Positions 18,263-27,397 of a DNA stretch of 64,000 nt are shown one piece after another. The stretch covers positions 1 to 64,000 of the forward strand of contig DCFQ01000050.1 of NCBI GenBank assembly GCA_002319915.1. Direction: 5' to 3'. Numbering within the stretch: the first letter of the stretch is position 1; the number at the start of each line of letters is the position of its first letter. Origin of the DNA: Bacteroidales bacterium UBA1800 (GTDB lineage: Bacteria > Bacteroidota > Bacteroidia > Bacteroidales > VadinHA17). Under the pieces are notes generated by a model. It saw only the letters and a program-made list of their open reading frames with translations, was not told the DNA's origin and did not search any database. The position numbers and the translations under genes are program-made.

Positions 18263-18465
18263 TCGGGCTGTTAAGATAAATCTTTTTCTGTTAATAAAAT
18301 AACAATCGGGAATTTCAAAATCTTGCAGGTAAGCATTTTATCGGGGTCCGTTAATGATCCGTTCAACAACCGGAGACATTGAGCCTGAACATTTATTTGA
18401 AGAGCATTGTTACACGGTTCCGGTTTAAAATGAGGCGATAACTCTGCTGATTTGCAGGGAAAAAG

Positions 18466-18473
18466 TAAATTTG
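18466..18473 (+). promoter_or_regulatory. Putative uvrB promoter -7 box close to the start codon
   Basis: TAAATTTG matches TAnnTTTG and ends only 7 bp before the uvrB ATG. Transcription would begin at or next to the start codon, giving a leaderless or nearly leaderless mRNA. There is no clear -33 TTTG at 19-21 bp. Confidence 0.45.
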
Positions 18474-18480
18474 CATACTT

Positions 18481-20511
18481 ATGGAATTCAATCTGACTTC
18501 TGATTTCCAGCCGACAGGCGACCAGCCCGAGGCAATTGCCCAGCTGGTGGAGGGTCTCAACAATGGTGTACCCTACCAGACTCTTCTTGGAGTGACCGGT
18601 TCGGGTAAGACTTTCACCATTGCAAACGTCATCCATATGGTACAGAGGCCGGTACTTGTGCTCAGCCATAACAAGACCCTTGCTGCACAACTCTATGGTG
18701 AATTCAGGCAGTTTTTCCCCGGGAACAGGGTGGAGTATTTTGTTTCGTATTACGATTATTACCAGCCAGAGGCATACCTCCCTGTCACAGACACTTATAT
18801 TGAGAAGGACCTTTCAATAAATGAGGAGATAGAAAAGCTGAGGCTCAGCGCCACTTCAGCATTGCTTTCGGGAAGAAGGGATGTGATAGTCGTTTCCTCG
18901 ATATCATGTATTTACGGCATTGGTAATCCTGATGATCTCCAGTCGAATACAATCCATATCAAACAGGGCCAGGCATTCGGAAGGAACCAGTTCCTCAGGA
19001 AGCTGGTCGACAGCCTCTATTCACGTAATGAGCTGGAATTCAAGCATGGCACCTTCCGTGTCAGGGGTGACACCGTTGATATTTTCCCGGCATACGCTGA
19101 CCAGGCTGTCAGGGTCGTGTTTTTCGGCGACCAGATAGACGAGATAAGTTCATTTGATCCGGTTGAAGGTCAGAAGCTTGATCTTTTGCCGGAATATATC
19201 GTTTACCCCGCCAACATTTTTGTCACCACGCGTGAAAGGATCAATCAGGCTATAAAGCTGATCCAGGATGATATGGTGAAGCAGGTCATCCATTTTAATG
19301 ATATTGGTAAAAGGGAGGAAGCCAAGCGGCTCGAGCAGAGGGTCCAGTACGATATCGAAATGATAAAGGAGCTGGGCTACTGCAGCGGGATAGAGAATTA
19401 CTCGAGGTATTTCGACGGCAGGAAGCCAGGCACAAGGCCATTCTGCCTCCTGGATTTTTTCCCTGAAGATTTCATAACCATTATCGATGAAAGCCACGTC
19501 AGCGTTCCTCAGATCAGGGCCATGTACGGAGGTGATCATTCGAGAAAGCAGACCCTTGTCGAGTACGGTTTCCGTCTGCCTGCCGCTCTCGATAACAGGC
19601 CCATGCGGATGGAGGAATTTGAAACCCTGACGGGCCAGACCATTTTCATGAGCGCCACCCCTGCAGATTACGAGCTTGAAAAGAGCGAAGGGGTATTTGT
19701 TGATCAGGTCATCCGCCCGACTGGGCTGCTTGATCCGCCGATAGATGTCCGCCCCAGCAGGAACCAGATCGATGATCTCATGAAGGAGATCAGGGAGCGG
19801 GCTGCGGCAGGGGAGAGGACCCTGGTAACCACACTTACCAAGCGAATGGCAGAGGAGCTTACGGCTTACCTGCTGAAATTCAACATTAAATGCCGCTATA
19901 TCCACTCCGACATTGATACCCTCGACAGGATTGAAATCATGGAAGGGCTCCGGGCAGGATCTTTCGATGTTCTGGTGGGAGTGAACCTTCTCAGGGAAGG
20001 GCTCGACCTTCCGGAGGTATCCCTCGTTGCCATCCTCGACGCCGACAAAGAGGGCTTCCTGAGGTCGGCAAGATCACTGACCCAGACAGCTGGCAGGGCT
20101 GCGAGGAACCTGAAAGGGAAGGTGATAATGTACGCGGATTCCATTACCGACAGCATGCAGCAAACGATCAATGAGACAAACCGCAGAAGGGACAAGCAGC
20201 TGAAGTATAACGAGAAAATGGGAATAACCCCGGCGCAGATCGTAAAGAAGACGGGTACCATGCTAAGCGGGTTTTCCAGGAAAGGGGTTGAGATCAGGGC
20301 TTACGTCGAGCCCGATCGTCCCGATATTGCAGCTGATCCGGTTGTCAGGTACATGGATATTGATGCGCTTGAAAAAGCGATGGAAAAGACCAGGAAGAAC
20401 ATGGAAAAAGCCGCCTCTGAGCTCGACTTTATCCAGGCTGCCCGATTCAGGGATGAACTGGCTGAGCTTCAGGCGCTGCACAGGAGCAGGGCCATGGAGT
20501 CCTCAAAGTGA
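18481..20511 (+). CDS. uvrB: UvrABC excinuclease subunit B
   Basis: Damage-verification helicase of nucleotide excision repair, working with UvrA and UvrC. 676 aa. Walker A is GVTGSGKT (37-44). The beta-hairpin that inserts between DNA strands is in YFVSYYDYYQPEAYLP. The DEAD-like Walker B is IDESHVSVPQ, with motif VI at QTAGRAARN. A C-terminal UVR domain (AARFRDELAELQ) contacts UvrC. The start agrees with the conserved opening FxPTGDQPxAI. The stop codon abuts the stop of the convergent methyltransferase with no gap. Confidence 0.98.
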   Translation: MEFNLTSDFQPTGDQPEAIAQLVEGLNNGVPYQTLLGVTGSGKTFTIANVIHMVQRPVLVLSHNKTLAAQLYGEFRQFFPGNRVEYFVSYYDYYQPEAYLPVTDTYIEKDLSINEEIEKLRLSATSALLSGRRDVIVVSSISCIYGIGNPDDLQSNTIHIKQGQAFGRNQFLRKLVDSLYSRNELEFKHGTFRVRGDTVDIFPAYADQAVRVVFFGDQIDEISSFDPVEGQKLDLLPEYIVYPANIFVTTRERINQAIKLIQDDMVKQVIHFNDIGKREEAKRLEQRVQYDIEMIKELGYCSGIENYSRYFDGRKPGTRPFCLLDFFPEDFITIIDESHVSVPQIRAMYGGDHSRKQTLVEYGFRLPAALDNRPMRMEEFETLTGQTIFMSATPADYELEKSEGVFVDQVIRPTGLLDPPIDVRPSRNQIDDLMKEIRERAAAGERTLVTTLTKRMAEELTAYLLKFNIKCRYIHSDIDTLDRIEIMEGLRAGSFDVLVGVNLLREGLDLPEVSLVAILDADKEGFLRSARSLTQTAGRAARNLKGKVIMYADSITDSMQQTINETNRRRDKQLKYNEKMGITPAQIVKKTGTMLSGFSRKGVEIRAYVEPDRPDIAADPVVRYMDIDALEKAMEKTRKNMEKAASELDFIQAARFRDELAELQALHRSRAMESSK

Positions 20512-21357
20512 TTATGGCCTGGACGCCAGCCGTTTTGCCGTAAACTCAGCTTTTGTGCCCTCTTTCGGGACTTCAACAGTCCCTTTAATAAGGTCCCCGT
20601 CAATCTCTCCGGAATACCTGCTGCCATCGACCATGAATGAGATCTGGTTGCCTCTTATCCGCCCGTTATCGACCGGATATGATCTTCCATCCCGGGTCAG
20701 AAGGCCGCCCACAATCTGGTATTTCTGTGAGAAGCTGATCTCTGAATCGCTGCTCTTCCAAAGACCGTCAACCCGTGCAGGGATTATCCACATAAAAGCG
20801 GTGTTCCAGCTGTTCCAGTTCTCAGGGGTTGTTACAGTTGAGTCAGGGACCCAGTCATTCATTGTAAAGGTGTTGGAGACCACCCTGGTCCCAGGGCGAA
20901 GCTCAAGAAGCTTTGGCCTCAGCTTAATGTTCAATCCGGGGAGGAGGAAAAGCGTGATGACTGTGGCATGTGAAAGATCCGCCTCAAACATATCACCCTC
21001 GATGAATTCGACTTTGTCTGACACTCCTTCGCGCCTGGCATTTTCGCGGGAGAGAACTATCATATCGTGGTTGAATTCCACTCCCTCCGCCTTTGCACCA
21101 AGCCTGGCTGCGGAAATAACGGTCCTCCCGTCACCCGAGCCAAGATCAATTACGAAATCTTCCGCCTTCACTTCTGCCAGTTCCAGCATTTTGTCCACAA
21201 GCTCCGTTGGTGTCGGAACCCAGACCACATCCTTGCCTTTCTGGCCGATCTTAGGCTCATAAACCGCCGGCTTCCTGTCCTGCCCGAAAAGTGTCAGGCC
21301 TGCCAGCAATGCCAGCCAAAGCAAACAAATTCTCCTGAAAAATAGGGATGCTTCCAT
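20512..21357 (-). CDS. Exported class I SAM-dependent methyltransferase
   Basis: 281 aa. The N-terminus is a clear signal peptide or anchor (hydrophobic residues 12-25, then GQDRKP). A Rossmann methyltransferase domain follows: PTPTELVDKMLELA, motif I VIDLGSGDGR, acidic GVEFNHDM, FIEGDMFEADL and the beta-4 strand region VITLFLLPGLN. This pattern resembles the FAM173/ATPSC-KMT-like lysine methyltransferases. The C-terminal 90 residues (about 190-281) form a beta-rich tail not found in those enzymes. A SAM-dependent enzyme with a signal sequence is odd because SAM is not known to be abundant outside the cytoplasm. The substrate is unknown. Confidence 0.8.
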   Translation of the reverse strand: MEASLFFRRICLLWLALLAGLTLFGQDRKPAVYEPKIGQKGKDVVWVPTPTELVDKMLELAEVKAEDFVIDLGSGDGRTVISAARLGAKAEGVEFNHDMIVLSRENARREGVSDKVEFIEGDMFEADLSHATVITLFLLPGLNIKLRPKLLELRPGTRVVSNTFTMNDWVPDSTVTTPENWNSWNTAFMWIIPARVDGLWKSSDSEISFSQKYQIVGGLLTRDGRSYPVDNGRIRGNQISFMVDGSRYSGEIDGDLIKGTVEVPKEGTKAEFTAKRLASRP

Positions 21358-21411
21358 AGTTCTTTCATTTTAGGGGAAACAAATGAAAGAACTAAATTTA
21401 CTAAATTAATC

Positions 21412-22530
21412 TCATTTGGAGATAAGTCCCCTTACATATCGGGCAATGGCAAGCGAAGATGTGAGCCCCGGCGACTCTATGCCGATAAGGTTTATGAAAC
21501 CGGGAAAGCCCCGGTCACTCTCTTCCCTTATATAAAAATCCCTGAGCGGCTCTCCGGGCTTCTGGATCTTTGGACGGATTCCTGCCATTTCGGGCGACAA
21601 GTCACCGGGCTCAAGGAAAGGCAGGAACTTCTTCGCCGAACTGAAGAAGGAATCCCTTTTCCGCGGATCGACGGTGTAGTCATAAACATTCGAAGCCATC
21701 CACGTCACGTCAGGTCCCAGCTTTACACCTCCCCCCATATCCCTTGTCACATGGATCCCGATCCCTTCGAGATTATGCAGCGGAACTGGATATATGAGAC
21801 GGCTGATCAGCCTGTTCTTCGGAGGATTAAGCCTGAAGTATTCACCTTTTGAGAACACGATCCTGAGGCTTTCATCTTCAATTCCGGCCATGCCAGATAC
21901 TTTGTCGGACATCAGCCCGGCTGAATTGATGATTACCTTTGAGCTGTACCCGAATGTCTTACCGTCAGCATCCCGAAGCATGACAACATATCCTTCGCCG
22001 GTTCTCCTGATCCCCGTCACCTCGCTCCCATACACAATTGCACCCCCGTTATTCAGGGTATTTGTTTCCAGCCGTTTCATATAGGAATGCGAGTCGATTA
22101 TCCCCGTTGAAGGTGAATGAATGGCCCTCAGGGCAAATATGTCGGGCTCCATGGCCGATATCTCATCCCTCTCAAGAATTACCAGGTCATCGACTCCATT
22201 TACTTCAGCATTCTCCTTAAGCCCTTCAATGACAGACATCTCATGTTCATCAGTGGCAACGATCAGCTTGCCGCACCTGCTGAACGGGATCTTATTGGCA
22301 GCGCAATACTCATAAAGGAGTCTCTTTCCTTCAAGGCAGAGCCTTGATTTGAGGCTGTTCCTGGTATAATAGATCCCGGCATGGATCACTTCGCTGTTCC
22401 TGCTGCTTGTTTCCTGTCCGAAAGTGCCGTGCCTCTCGACAAGATATAAATTCGCGAATTCTGCAGACAATCTTTCAGCTATTGCCAGTCCCACGGCACC
22501 CGCACCTATTATGGTTATCTCAGCATCCAT
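21412..22530 (-). CDS. FAD-dependent oxidoreductase, L-2-hydroxyglutarate oxidase-like
   Basis: 372 aa DAO-family flavoenzyme. The N-terminal dinucleotide-binding motif is IIGAGAVGLAIAERL (7-21), followed by the acidic ERH at about residue 32. SSRNSEVIHAGIYY is the signature of the L-2-hydroxyglutarate oxidase/dehydrogenase (LhgO/L2HGDH) group, and the C-terminal FAD segment is LIGIESPGLTSSLAIA. The family oxidises L-2-hydroxyglutarate to 2-oxoglutarate as metabolite repair. No signal peptide is seen, so it is cytoplasmic or peripheral to the inner membrane. The assignment as LhgO is likely, but the exact substrate is not proven. Confidence 0.85.
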   Translation of the reverse strand: MDAEITIIGAGAVGLAIAERLSAEFANLYLVERHGTFGQETSSRNSEVIHAGIYYTRNSLKSRLCLEGKRLLYEYCAANKIPFSRCGKLIVATDEHEMSVIEGLKENAEVNGVDDLVILERDEISAMEPDIFALRAIHSPSTGIIDSHSYMKRLETNTLNNGGAIVYGSEVTGIRRTGEGYVVMLRDADGKTFGYSSKVIINSAGLMSDKVSGMAGIEDESLRIVFSKGEYFRLNPPKNRLISRLIYPVPLHNLEGIGIHVTRDMGGGVKLGPDVTWMASNVYDYTVDPRKRDSFFSSAKKFLPFLEPGDLSPEMAGIRPKIQKPGEPLRDFYIREESDRGFPGFINLIGIESPGLTSSLAIARYVRGLISK

Positions 22531-22579
22531 CCTTTTATCCCGTAAGAAGTTGCATCAAAAGTCCCTGGTTTACCCTTGC

Positions 22580-22616
22580 TGTCCCGACAGCTTCCGACAG
22601 TCATCGGGGCGGGACA
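22580..22616. repeat. Palindromic intergenic element
   Basis: TGTCCCG (22580-22586) and CGGGACA (22610-22616) form a 7-bp stem around a second small palindrome (CTGTCCCGACAG, 22579-22590). It lies in the 265-bp divergent region between the oxidoreductase and the GH16 gene. It resembles the GTCCCGA...TCGGGAC palindromic repeats scattered in Bacteroidota genomes; whether it recurs here beyond the window cannot be seen. Confidence 0.45.
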
Positions 22617-22748
22617 CAAAGCACAACACAAAGATTGCATAAAGGCTGGTTTACTGTAAAAGTTACTTTTAATGCGGCCCCTTCAAAAGTAATTGAAAAT
22701 ATCATGCATCCTGTCCGGCCGGGAAGCTATAAATTCCCATGGAAATTT

Positions 22749-22756
22749 TAAATTTG
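22749..22756 (+). promoter_or_regulatory. Putative promoter -7 box of the GH16 gene
   Basis: TAAATTTG matches TAnnTTTG, 40 bp before the ATG of the GH16 gene. The -33 box is not obvious. Confidence 0.4.
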
Positions 22757-22795
22757 TTGTATGTAACCTTCCCTTCAACTTAACCGAACTGACCT

Positions 22796-23548
22796 ATGAA
22801 AAAATTTCTGATAATTATTGTCATGCTTACTGCATGCGGCCGTCCTGCGGAAAAGAAATGGAACCTCGTTTGGTCCGATGAATTCAACTTTTCCGGTTTG
22901 CCGGATTCCGCCTCCTGGAGGAATGAAGTGGGGTTTATCAGGAACAATGAGCTGCAGTATTATACTTCCAGACGACCTGAAAACTGTATTGTGCATAATG
23001 GGAATCTCCTTATCATCGGCCGGAAGGAATCTTACGATTCGGCGGGATATACCTCCGCAAGCATTACGACCGACGGCATGCATTCCTGGACCTATGGAAA
23101 GGTCGAAGCGAGGATCAGGCTTCCGAAGGGGCAGGGGCTCTGGCCGGCATTCTGGATGCTCGGGCAGGATATCCACAAGGTCGGATGGCCCCGCTGCGGC
23201 GAAATTGATATTATGGAACATATCAACAATGAGAACACCCTGTACGGAACTGCACATTGGGATAACGGCTCGCATGTATCCAGCGGCGGAACCGCTCCGT
23301 GCGATGTTACACGCTTTCATGATTATTCCGTCGAATGGGACAGGGATTCAATAAGATGGTTTCTTGACGGCAGCAGGTATCACGGGGTTTGCATCCGCGA
23401 CAGCGTGAACAGCACTGCTGAGTTCCACATGCCTTTTTATGTCATCCTGAATATGGCGATCGGAGGAGACTGGCCGAAGAATCCCGACGAGACCACCCTG
23501 TTCCCAGATACCATGATGGTGGATTATGTAAGGGTCTATCAAAGATGA
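22796..23548 (+). CDS. GH16 family beta-glucanase-type lipoprotein
   Basis: 250 aa. The signal peptide ends in lipobox LTAC (C14), so it is probably surface- or periplasm-anchored. The GH16 jelly-roll covers the rest: WSDEFNFSG at the start, the aromatic WPAFWML strand, and the catalytic E-x-D-x-x-E motif GEIDIMEH with nucleophile E136, D138 and acid/base E141. It ends with the conserved DYVRVYQ strand. This pattern fits laminarinase/lichenase-like beta-1,3(4)-glucanases; other GH16 specificities cannot be excluded. It is a single catalytic domain with no carbohydrate-binding module and no SusCD pair beside it. Confidence 0.93.
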   Translation: MKKFLIIIVMLTACGRPAEKKWNLVWSDEFNFSGLPDSASWRNEVGFIRNNELQYYTSRRPENCIVHNGNLLIIGRKESYDSAGYTSASITTDGMHSWTYGKVEARIRLPKGQGLWPAFWMLGQDIHKVGWPRCGEIDIMEHINNENTLYGTAHWDNGSHVSSGGTAPCDVTRFHDYSVEWDRDSIRWFLDGSRYHGVCIRDSVNSTAEFHMPFYVILNMAIGGDWPKNPDETTLFPDTMMVDYVRVYQR

Positions 23549-23762
23549 AGTTAGATCCGGCTTTGTTCCGGGTGCAAAGGATCAGGCCGCAATATTACCT
23601 GTCTCTGGCCGTAAACCGGGAACCTGGTTTCGTTGGCCCAAACCTGCAAATTGTAAAACGATTGCGTCATTCATCGGGTGAAAGACTTAAATTAAGCGCC
23701 GGGAGATCCTTTGGTATTGAATAGTGGATAACGGCGGATGTCCCATAAAGGGAGGAATTTAT

Positions 23763-25721
23763 ATGAAAGCACGAACGCTTGTCGTACTGTTGTTGCTTAT
23801 GACAACATGTTTGCCTCTTGTTGCATATGATGTCTCTGATGAAGGACCAACGGGTTTTATAAAAAAAACAAGGGAGTTCAGGGAGGATACAGCAAAGGTC
23901 AGGCTTCTGGCGTTAAAAGGACTCGATTATGTAATAAAGAATGATTCGATCGCCAGGGAATATCTTGACAGCGCTTTGATGATCTGTCACAGGAACAGGG
24001 TCGAGATACCAGCCGAAGCACATTTTCTTGATGCCGAATGCAGCTTTTCAGCGGGAGACTTCCAAAGGGCATCCGAAGAAGCGTCGGCAGCCCTCTCCCT
24101 TTCCGAAGGGACAAAGAATTACCGGCTTAATGTCATGATCTGCCTGTTCCTTGGAAAATGCAATAACCGTACCGGGCTGTACAAGGAGAGCATTGACTAT
24201 TATGACAGGGCAATTGCGGTAAGTGAGAAAAATAACCTGAAAGGATTCATTTCCAAGGCTTATGTAGGAAAGTCAGAAGTATATGGCTCTTTGAACGATA
24301 TAGGGAAACAAAGGGAATCGTTTGAAAGAATGATCGAGGCCGGCAGGAAAGAGAAGAACATGGGGCATGTTATCGAAGGTTACTACAGGTATGGGACTTC
24401 TTACTGCGGAGATTCCGCGAATGTACCTGCACGGAATTTCCTCAAGGCTGATTCGCTGCTCAAAAAGTGCATCAGTTACGCTTCGGGAGTCGGCGACAGC
24501 ATCTGGATGGCAGGTGCAATGGCCAACGCGGGCTGGAATTTCTACCTTCAGAATAAGTACGATTCAGCAATATACTATTATGAGAAATCGCTTAAATATG
24601 GCCTGAATACTGGTTATAACTATACTTCCGTCAATTCATACGGGAATCTCGGAACCATATACCGCGATCTCCATAAATACGGGCAGGCGCTTGCCTACTA
24701 TAACAAGGCGATAGACCGTGCAAAGCTCGACCCGGACAACGAAACGAGGAACCTCTGGTGGATATACCAGGATATGAGTAAGCTGTACCTGAGCCTGAAT
24801 GACACTGCAAAAGCATTCACATCATATGTCCTTTTCAAGAAGTACAGCGATATCCAGAACAAAAAAGAGAGCAGCAGGGGACTATCCGATGCGAGGGTAA
24901 GGTACGAAGCGGAGTCGCACCGGAAAGAGGTCGAATTGTTGTCGCTGAGACTTAAGAACAACAGGTTGCTGAATATTGGGTTCTCAGGGCTTATCGTGCT
25001 TTTACTGGCGATCGGGGTTTTGCTGATGAGGAGCAACAGGCTCAGGAACAAGAGGCGGATAAGTGAAATGAACCGCAAGATAGCGGAGGTCACCCAGGCC
25101 AATCTCAGGCAGCAAATGAATCCCCACTTCATTTTCAATACCCTGAATTCAATCCAGTACTATATGTACCAGCATGATAAGCTGGCTACAAATAACTACC
25201 TCACGAAATTCTCGACTCTGATGAGGAAGGTGCTCGATAATTCGAGACATACTTCCGTTCCTCTCAGTGACGAGCTTTCCGCCCTGAACCTCTACCTTGA
25301 GCTTGAATGTATCCGTTTTAAGGACAAGTTCGATTTCAGCATCGTTGTCGATGATGAGATCGATCCGCTCATGTACAAGGTCCCGACAATGCTGATACAG
25401 CCTTACGTGGAGAATTCCATTACACACGGGCTTATGCCGCTTGAGGGCAAGGGATCTGTCAGAATTGACATCAGGATGAATGAGAACTGCCTGCTGTGTA
25501 CCATTGAGGACAACGGCATCGGCAGGAAAGCTGCAATGGAAAGAAGCCGGCTGAGGGAACCGAACCATAATTCCCTCGGGACACAGATCACCGAGTCGAG
25601 GCTCGACCTGGTGAATTCCCTTTATGGCACCAGCCTGAAGACACAATATACCGACCTTACAAATGAAAAAGGCGAGCCGACAGGCACCAGGGTGGAAATC
25701 CATATACCATTACTTGCATGA
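23763..25721 (+). CDS. TPR-containing sensor histidine kinase, LytS-like
   Basis: 652 aa from the ATG at 23763, chosen because GGGAGGA lies 9 nt upstream and a signal peptide (MKARTLVVLLLLMTTC) follows directly; an in-frame GTG at 23724 is less likely. The periplasmic part (about 30-400) contains TPR repeats such as SAIYYYEKSLKYGLN and QALAYYNKAIDRAKL. One TM helix follows at about 415-436, then a His_kinase domain with QQMNPHFIFNTLNS and a HATPase (ENSITHGL, IEDNGIGRK). The stop overlaps the start of the next gene by 4 bp, so kinase and LytTR regulator are translationally coupled. The signal sensed is unknown. Confidence 0.93.
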   Translation: MKARTLVVLLLLMTTCLPLVAYDVSDEGPTGFIKKTREFREDTAKVRLLALKGLDYVIKNDSIAREYLDSALMICHRNRVEIPAEAHFLDAECSFSAGDFQRASEEASAALSLSEGTKNYRLNVMICLFLGKCNNRTGLYKESIDYYDRAIAVSEKNNLKGFISKAYVGKSEVYGSLNDIGKQRESFERMIEAGRKEKNMGHVIEGYYRYGTSYCGDSANVPARNFLKADSLLKKCISYASGVGDSIWMAGAMANAGWNFYLQNKYDSAIYYYEKSLKYGLNTGYNYTSVNSYGNLGTIYRDLHKYGQALAYYNKAIDRAKLDPDNETRNLWWIYQDMSKLYLSLNDTAKAFTSYVLFKKYSDIQNKKESSRGLSDARVRYEAESHRKEVELLSLRLKNNRLLNIGFSGLIVLLLAIGVLLMRSNRLRNKRRISEMNRKIAEVTQANLRQQMNPHFIFNTLNSIQYYMYQHDKLATNNYLTKFSTLMRKVLDNSRHTSVPLSDELSALNLYLELECIRFKDKFDFSIVVDDEIDPLMYKVPTMLIQPYVENSITHGLMPLEGKGSVRIDIRMNENCLLCTIEDNGIGRKAAMERSRLREPNHNSLGTQITESRLDLVNSLYGTSLKTQYTDLTNEKGEPTGTRVEIHIPLLA

Positions 25722-26485
25722 ACAGTAAGCTCAAAACGATAATTATCGATGATGAACATGACGCCGTTGATTTCATCAGTTCGATAATTACGGAGTATTG
25801 TCCCTCCCTTGAGGTTGCAGGCAGGGCACACAATGTGAATGAAGGCGTCGCAGCAATAAGGGAAATCAAGCCCGACCTGGTATTCCTGGATGTTGAAATG
25901 CCGAACGGAACAGGTTTTGACCTCCTGACCCATTTCCCTGACAAGGAATTTGAGGTGGTCTTTATCACGGCTTTCAATCACTATGCGATCAAGGCGATAA
26001 AGTTCAGTGCGGTGGATTATATTCTCAAGCCGATTAATATCAACGAGTTTATCGAGGCTGTCGCCAGGGTGACCAAAAAGAAGTCCGAGAAGCCACTTCA
26101 CCCGAATGAGAACTTCAAGGTCCTGATGGAGAACCTCAGGTCGTCCGTTCCCTCACGCCTTGCAATTCCAACTTCAGACGGGATGGAATATCTTAATCCC
26201 AGGGAGATCATAAGGATTGAAGCAGACAGGAGTTACTCCTGGTTCTACATCAGCAGTGGGGAAAGGAAAATACTCGTCTCGAAACACCTTAAAGAATTCC
26301 AGGAGCTGCTTGGCGACAGGTATTTTTTCCGATCTCATAATTCACACCTGATCAACCTGAAGTTCGTGAGAAAATTCATCCGCAAGGAGGGCGGCTATAT
26401 TGAGATGTCGGATGGGGCACTTATTCCAGTTTCAAGGAATAAGAAAGATCTGTTTCTTGCCCAGATGTCAAAATTCAAAGGCTGA
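25718..26485 (+). CDS. LytTR-family response regulator
   Basis: 255 aa. The receiver domain (about 5-125) has DDEHD at 11-15 and phosphoacceptor D58 (LVFLDVEMPNG), then FITAFNHYAIKA and LKPINI. The LytTR domain (about 150-250) has RIEADRSYSWFYI and SHLINLKFVRKF. It is encoded with a 4-bp overlap after its kinase and followed by a strong terminator. It is similar in build to the regulator at 14305-15063, but that one pairs with a propeller sensor. Confidence 0.94.
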   Translation: MNSKLKTIIIDDEHDAVDFISSIITEYCPSLEVAGRAHNVNEGVAAIREIKPDLVFLDVEMPNGTGFDLLTHFPDKEFEVVFITAFNHYAIKAIKFSAVDYILKPININEFIEAVARVTKKKSEKPLHPNENFKVLMENLRSSVPSRLAIPTSDGMEYLNPREIIRIEADRSYSWFYISSGERKILVSKHLKEFQELLGDRYFFRSHNSHLINLKFVRKFIRKEGGYIEMSDGALIPVSRNKKDLFLAQMSKFKG

Positions 26486-26517
26486 TCCGGCTTCCGGAAA
26501 AAGCCGCATAAAAGAAA

Positions 26518-26548
26518 GGGGCGCCTGCAAAAGGCGCCCTCTTCTTTT
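26518..26548 (+). terminator. Rho-independent terminator after the LytS/LytTR operon
   Basis: GGGCGCC (26519-26525) and GGCGCCC (26533-26539) form a 7-bp stem with a 7-nt loop, followed by TCTTCTTTT (26540-26548). Confidence 0.88.
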
Positions 26549-26586
26549 CAAACCTAATTCAAACCTGCCCGGCTGTTACCAAATCC

Positions 26587-27069
26587 TCAGAGCGAGGCGG
26601 TCGTTTCGTTATTGTTTAAGAGATAGGGGAAATAAGCTGCTATAAGCATTGCAGCTTCCGTCTCTCCCCTTTTGCCGGGGGTCAGCACCTTCTGATGAAA
26701 ATAAGCACTTCTGTTCAGCTCTGAATCAGCTGTTTTGAAGCCCTCCTTTTCAAGTTTCCTGTCGATCTTTTCGACTCCGAAATAGTTTTCATTGCACACA
26801 TACTGGACTGAAAGCTTGTCGGAAAGAACGATATATTTCTTGCACTTGCTTCCATCTGTTACCACGACTTTGACCTCCAATGGGGAATTCTGGTAGGTGA
26901 TTACAAATGTCTTGCATTCTTCACCGTTGATCTTTACCGGCTGGTCGGCAAGTTCAATCCTGTATGTTCCAAGCTGGGTGTAGGTCTGTCCTACTGCGAC
27001 GACTTTCCTTGCATATGAAGCTGAAAAGACAGCTGCTGCAAGTAATACGGAAATGATTATTCTTTTCAT
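26587..27069 (-). CDS. Small secreted protein of unknown function
   Basis: 160 aa with a clean signal peptide (MKRIIISVLLAAAVFSASYA). The mature part is beta-rich (TYTQLGTYRIEL, FVITYQNSPLEVKVVV). It has paired cysteines in TDGSKCKKYIVL and VQYVCNENYFG, then a helical tail with KIDRKLEKEGF. No family was recognised. It is convergent with the LytTR operon and divergent from the leucine-rich-repeat gene. The compact size and secretion suggest a periplasmic role; nothing more can be said. Confidence 0.75.
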   Translation of the reverse strand: MKRIIISVLLAAAVFSASYARKVVAVGQTYTQLGTYRIELADQPVKINGEECKTFVITYQNSPLEVKVVVTDGSKCKKYIVLSDKLSVQYVCNENYFGVEKIDRKLEKEGFKTADSELNRSAYFHQKVLTPGKRGETEAAMLIAAYFPYLLNNNETTASL

Positions 27070-27397
27070 GGCTTTAAAAATTAATGTTAATTTACTCGGT
27101 GCTTTTTTATTGTTTGATTGTCCAAAAATTCATTTTTAATTCTGCTCATCTTCCCTGATGATTTCATACCGAATATAAACCTTGTATATATACTGTGGAA
27201 GCTGTATTTAACAATTGGTAGTTCCCGGTTAACGGATAGCATATTTAGCCCCGGCAGGCCCTCCCGGTCCGCAAGAATTTCTGGTCAAAGTAGCAGGAAT
27301 TATACTTACTTAAAGGAAAATATTCTAAATTAGGCTCCCTGATATTCCTGAAAACGGAATGCCGGCCGGAGCCTTAAAAACTGATGTTAAGTACCTG
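27070..27397. other. 328-bp AT-rich intergenic region with a leader hairpin
   Basis: There is no gene here. It is a divergent promoter region, AT-rich in its middle part. Just before the leucine-rich-repeat gene lies an imperfect hairpin: outer stem GGCTCC/GGAGCC (27333-27338/27368-27373) and inner stem ATTCC/GGAAT (27344-27348/27356-27360). It sits 24 bp upstream of the ATG at 27398 and could affect translation. No consensus promoter was found. Confidence 0.4.

Noticed and set aside
19150..19905. 251-codon antisense frame in uvrB
   Set aside because: It lies entirely within uvrB, with no motif and no plausible start context.
20288..21262. 324-codon plus-strand frame over the end of uvrB and the methyltransferase
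   Set aside because: It is a serine/proline-rich shadow of two well-supported genes in other frames and has no family signature.
22775..23320. 181-codon antisense frame over the GH16 gene
   Set aside because: GH16 with its intact catalytic motif is clearly the real gene; the antisense frame is an overlap artefact.
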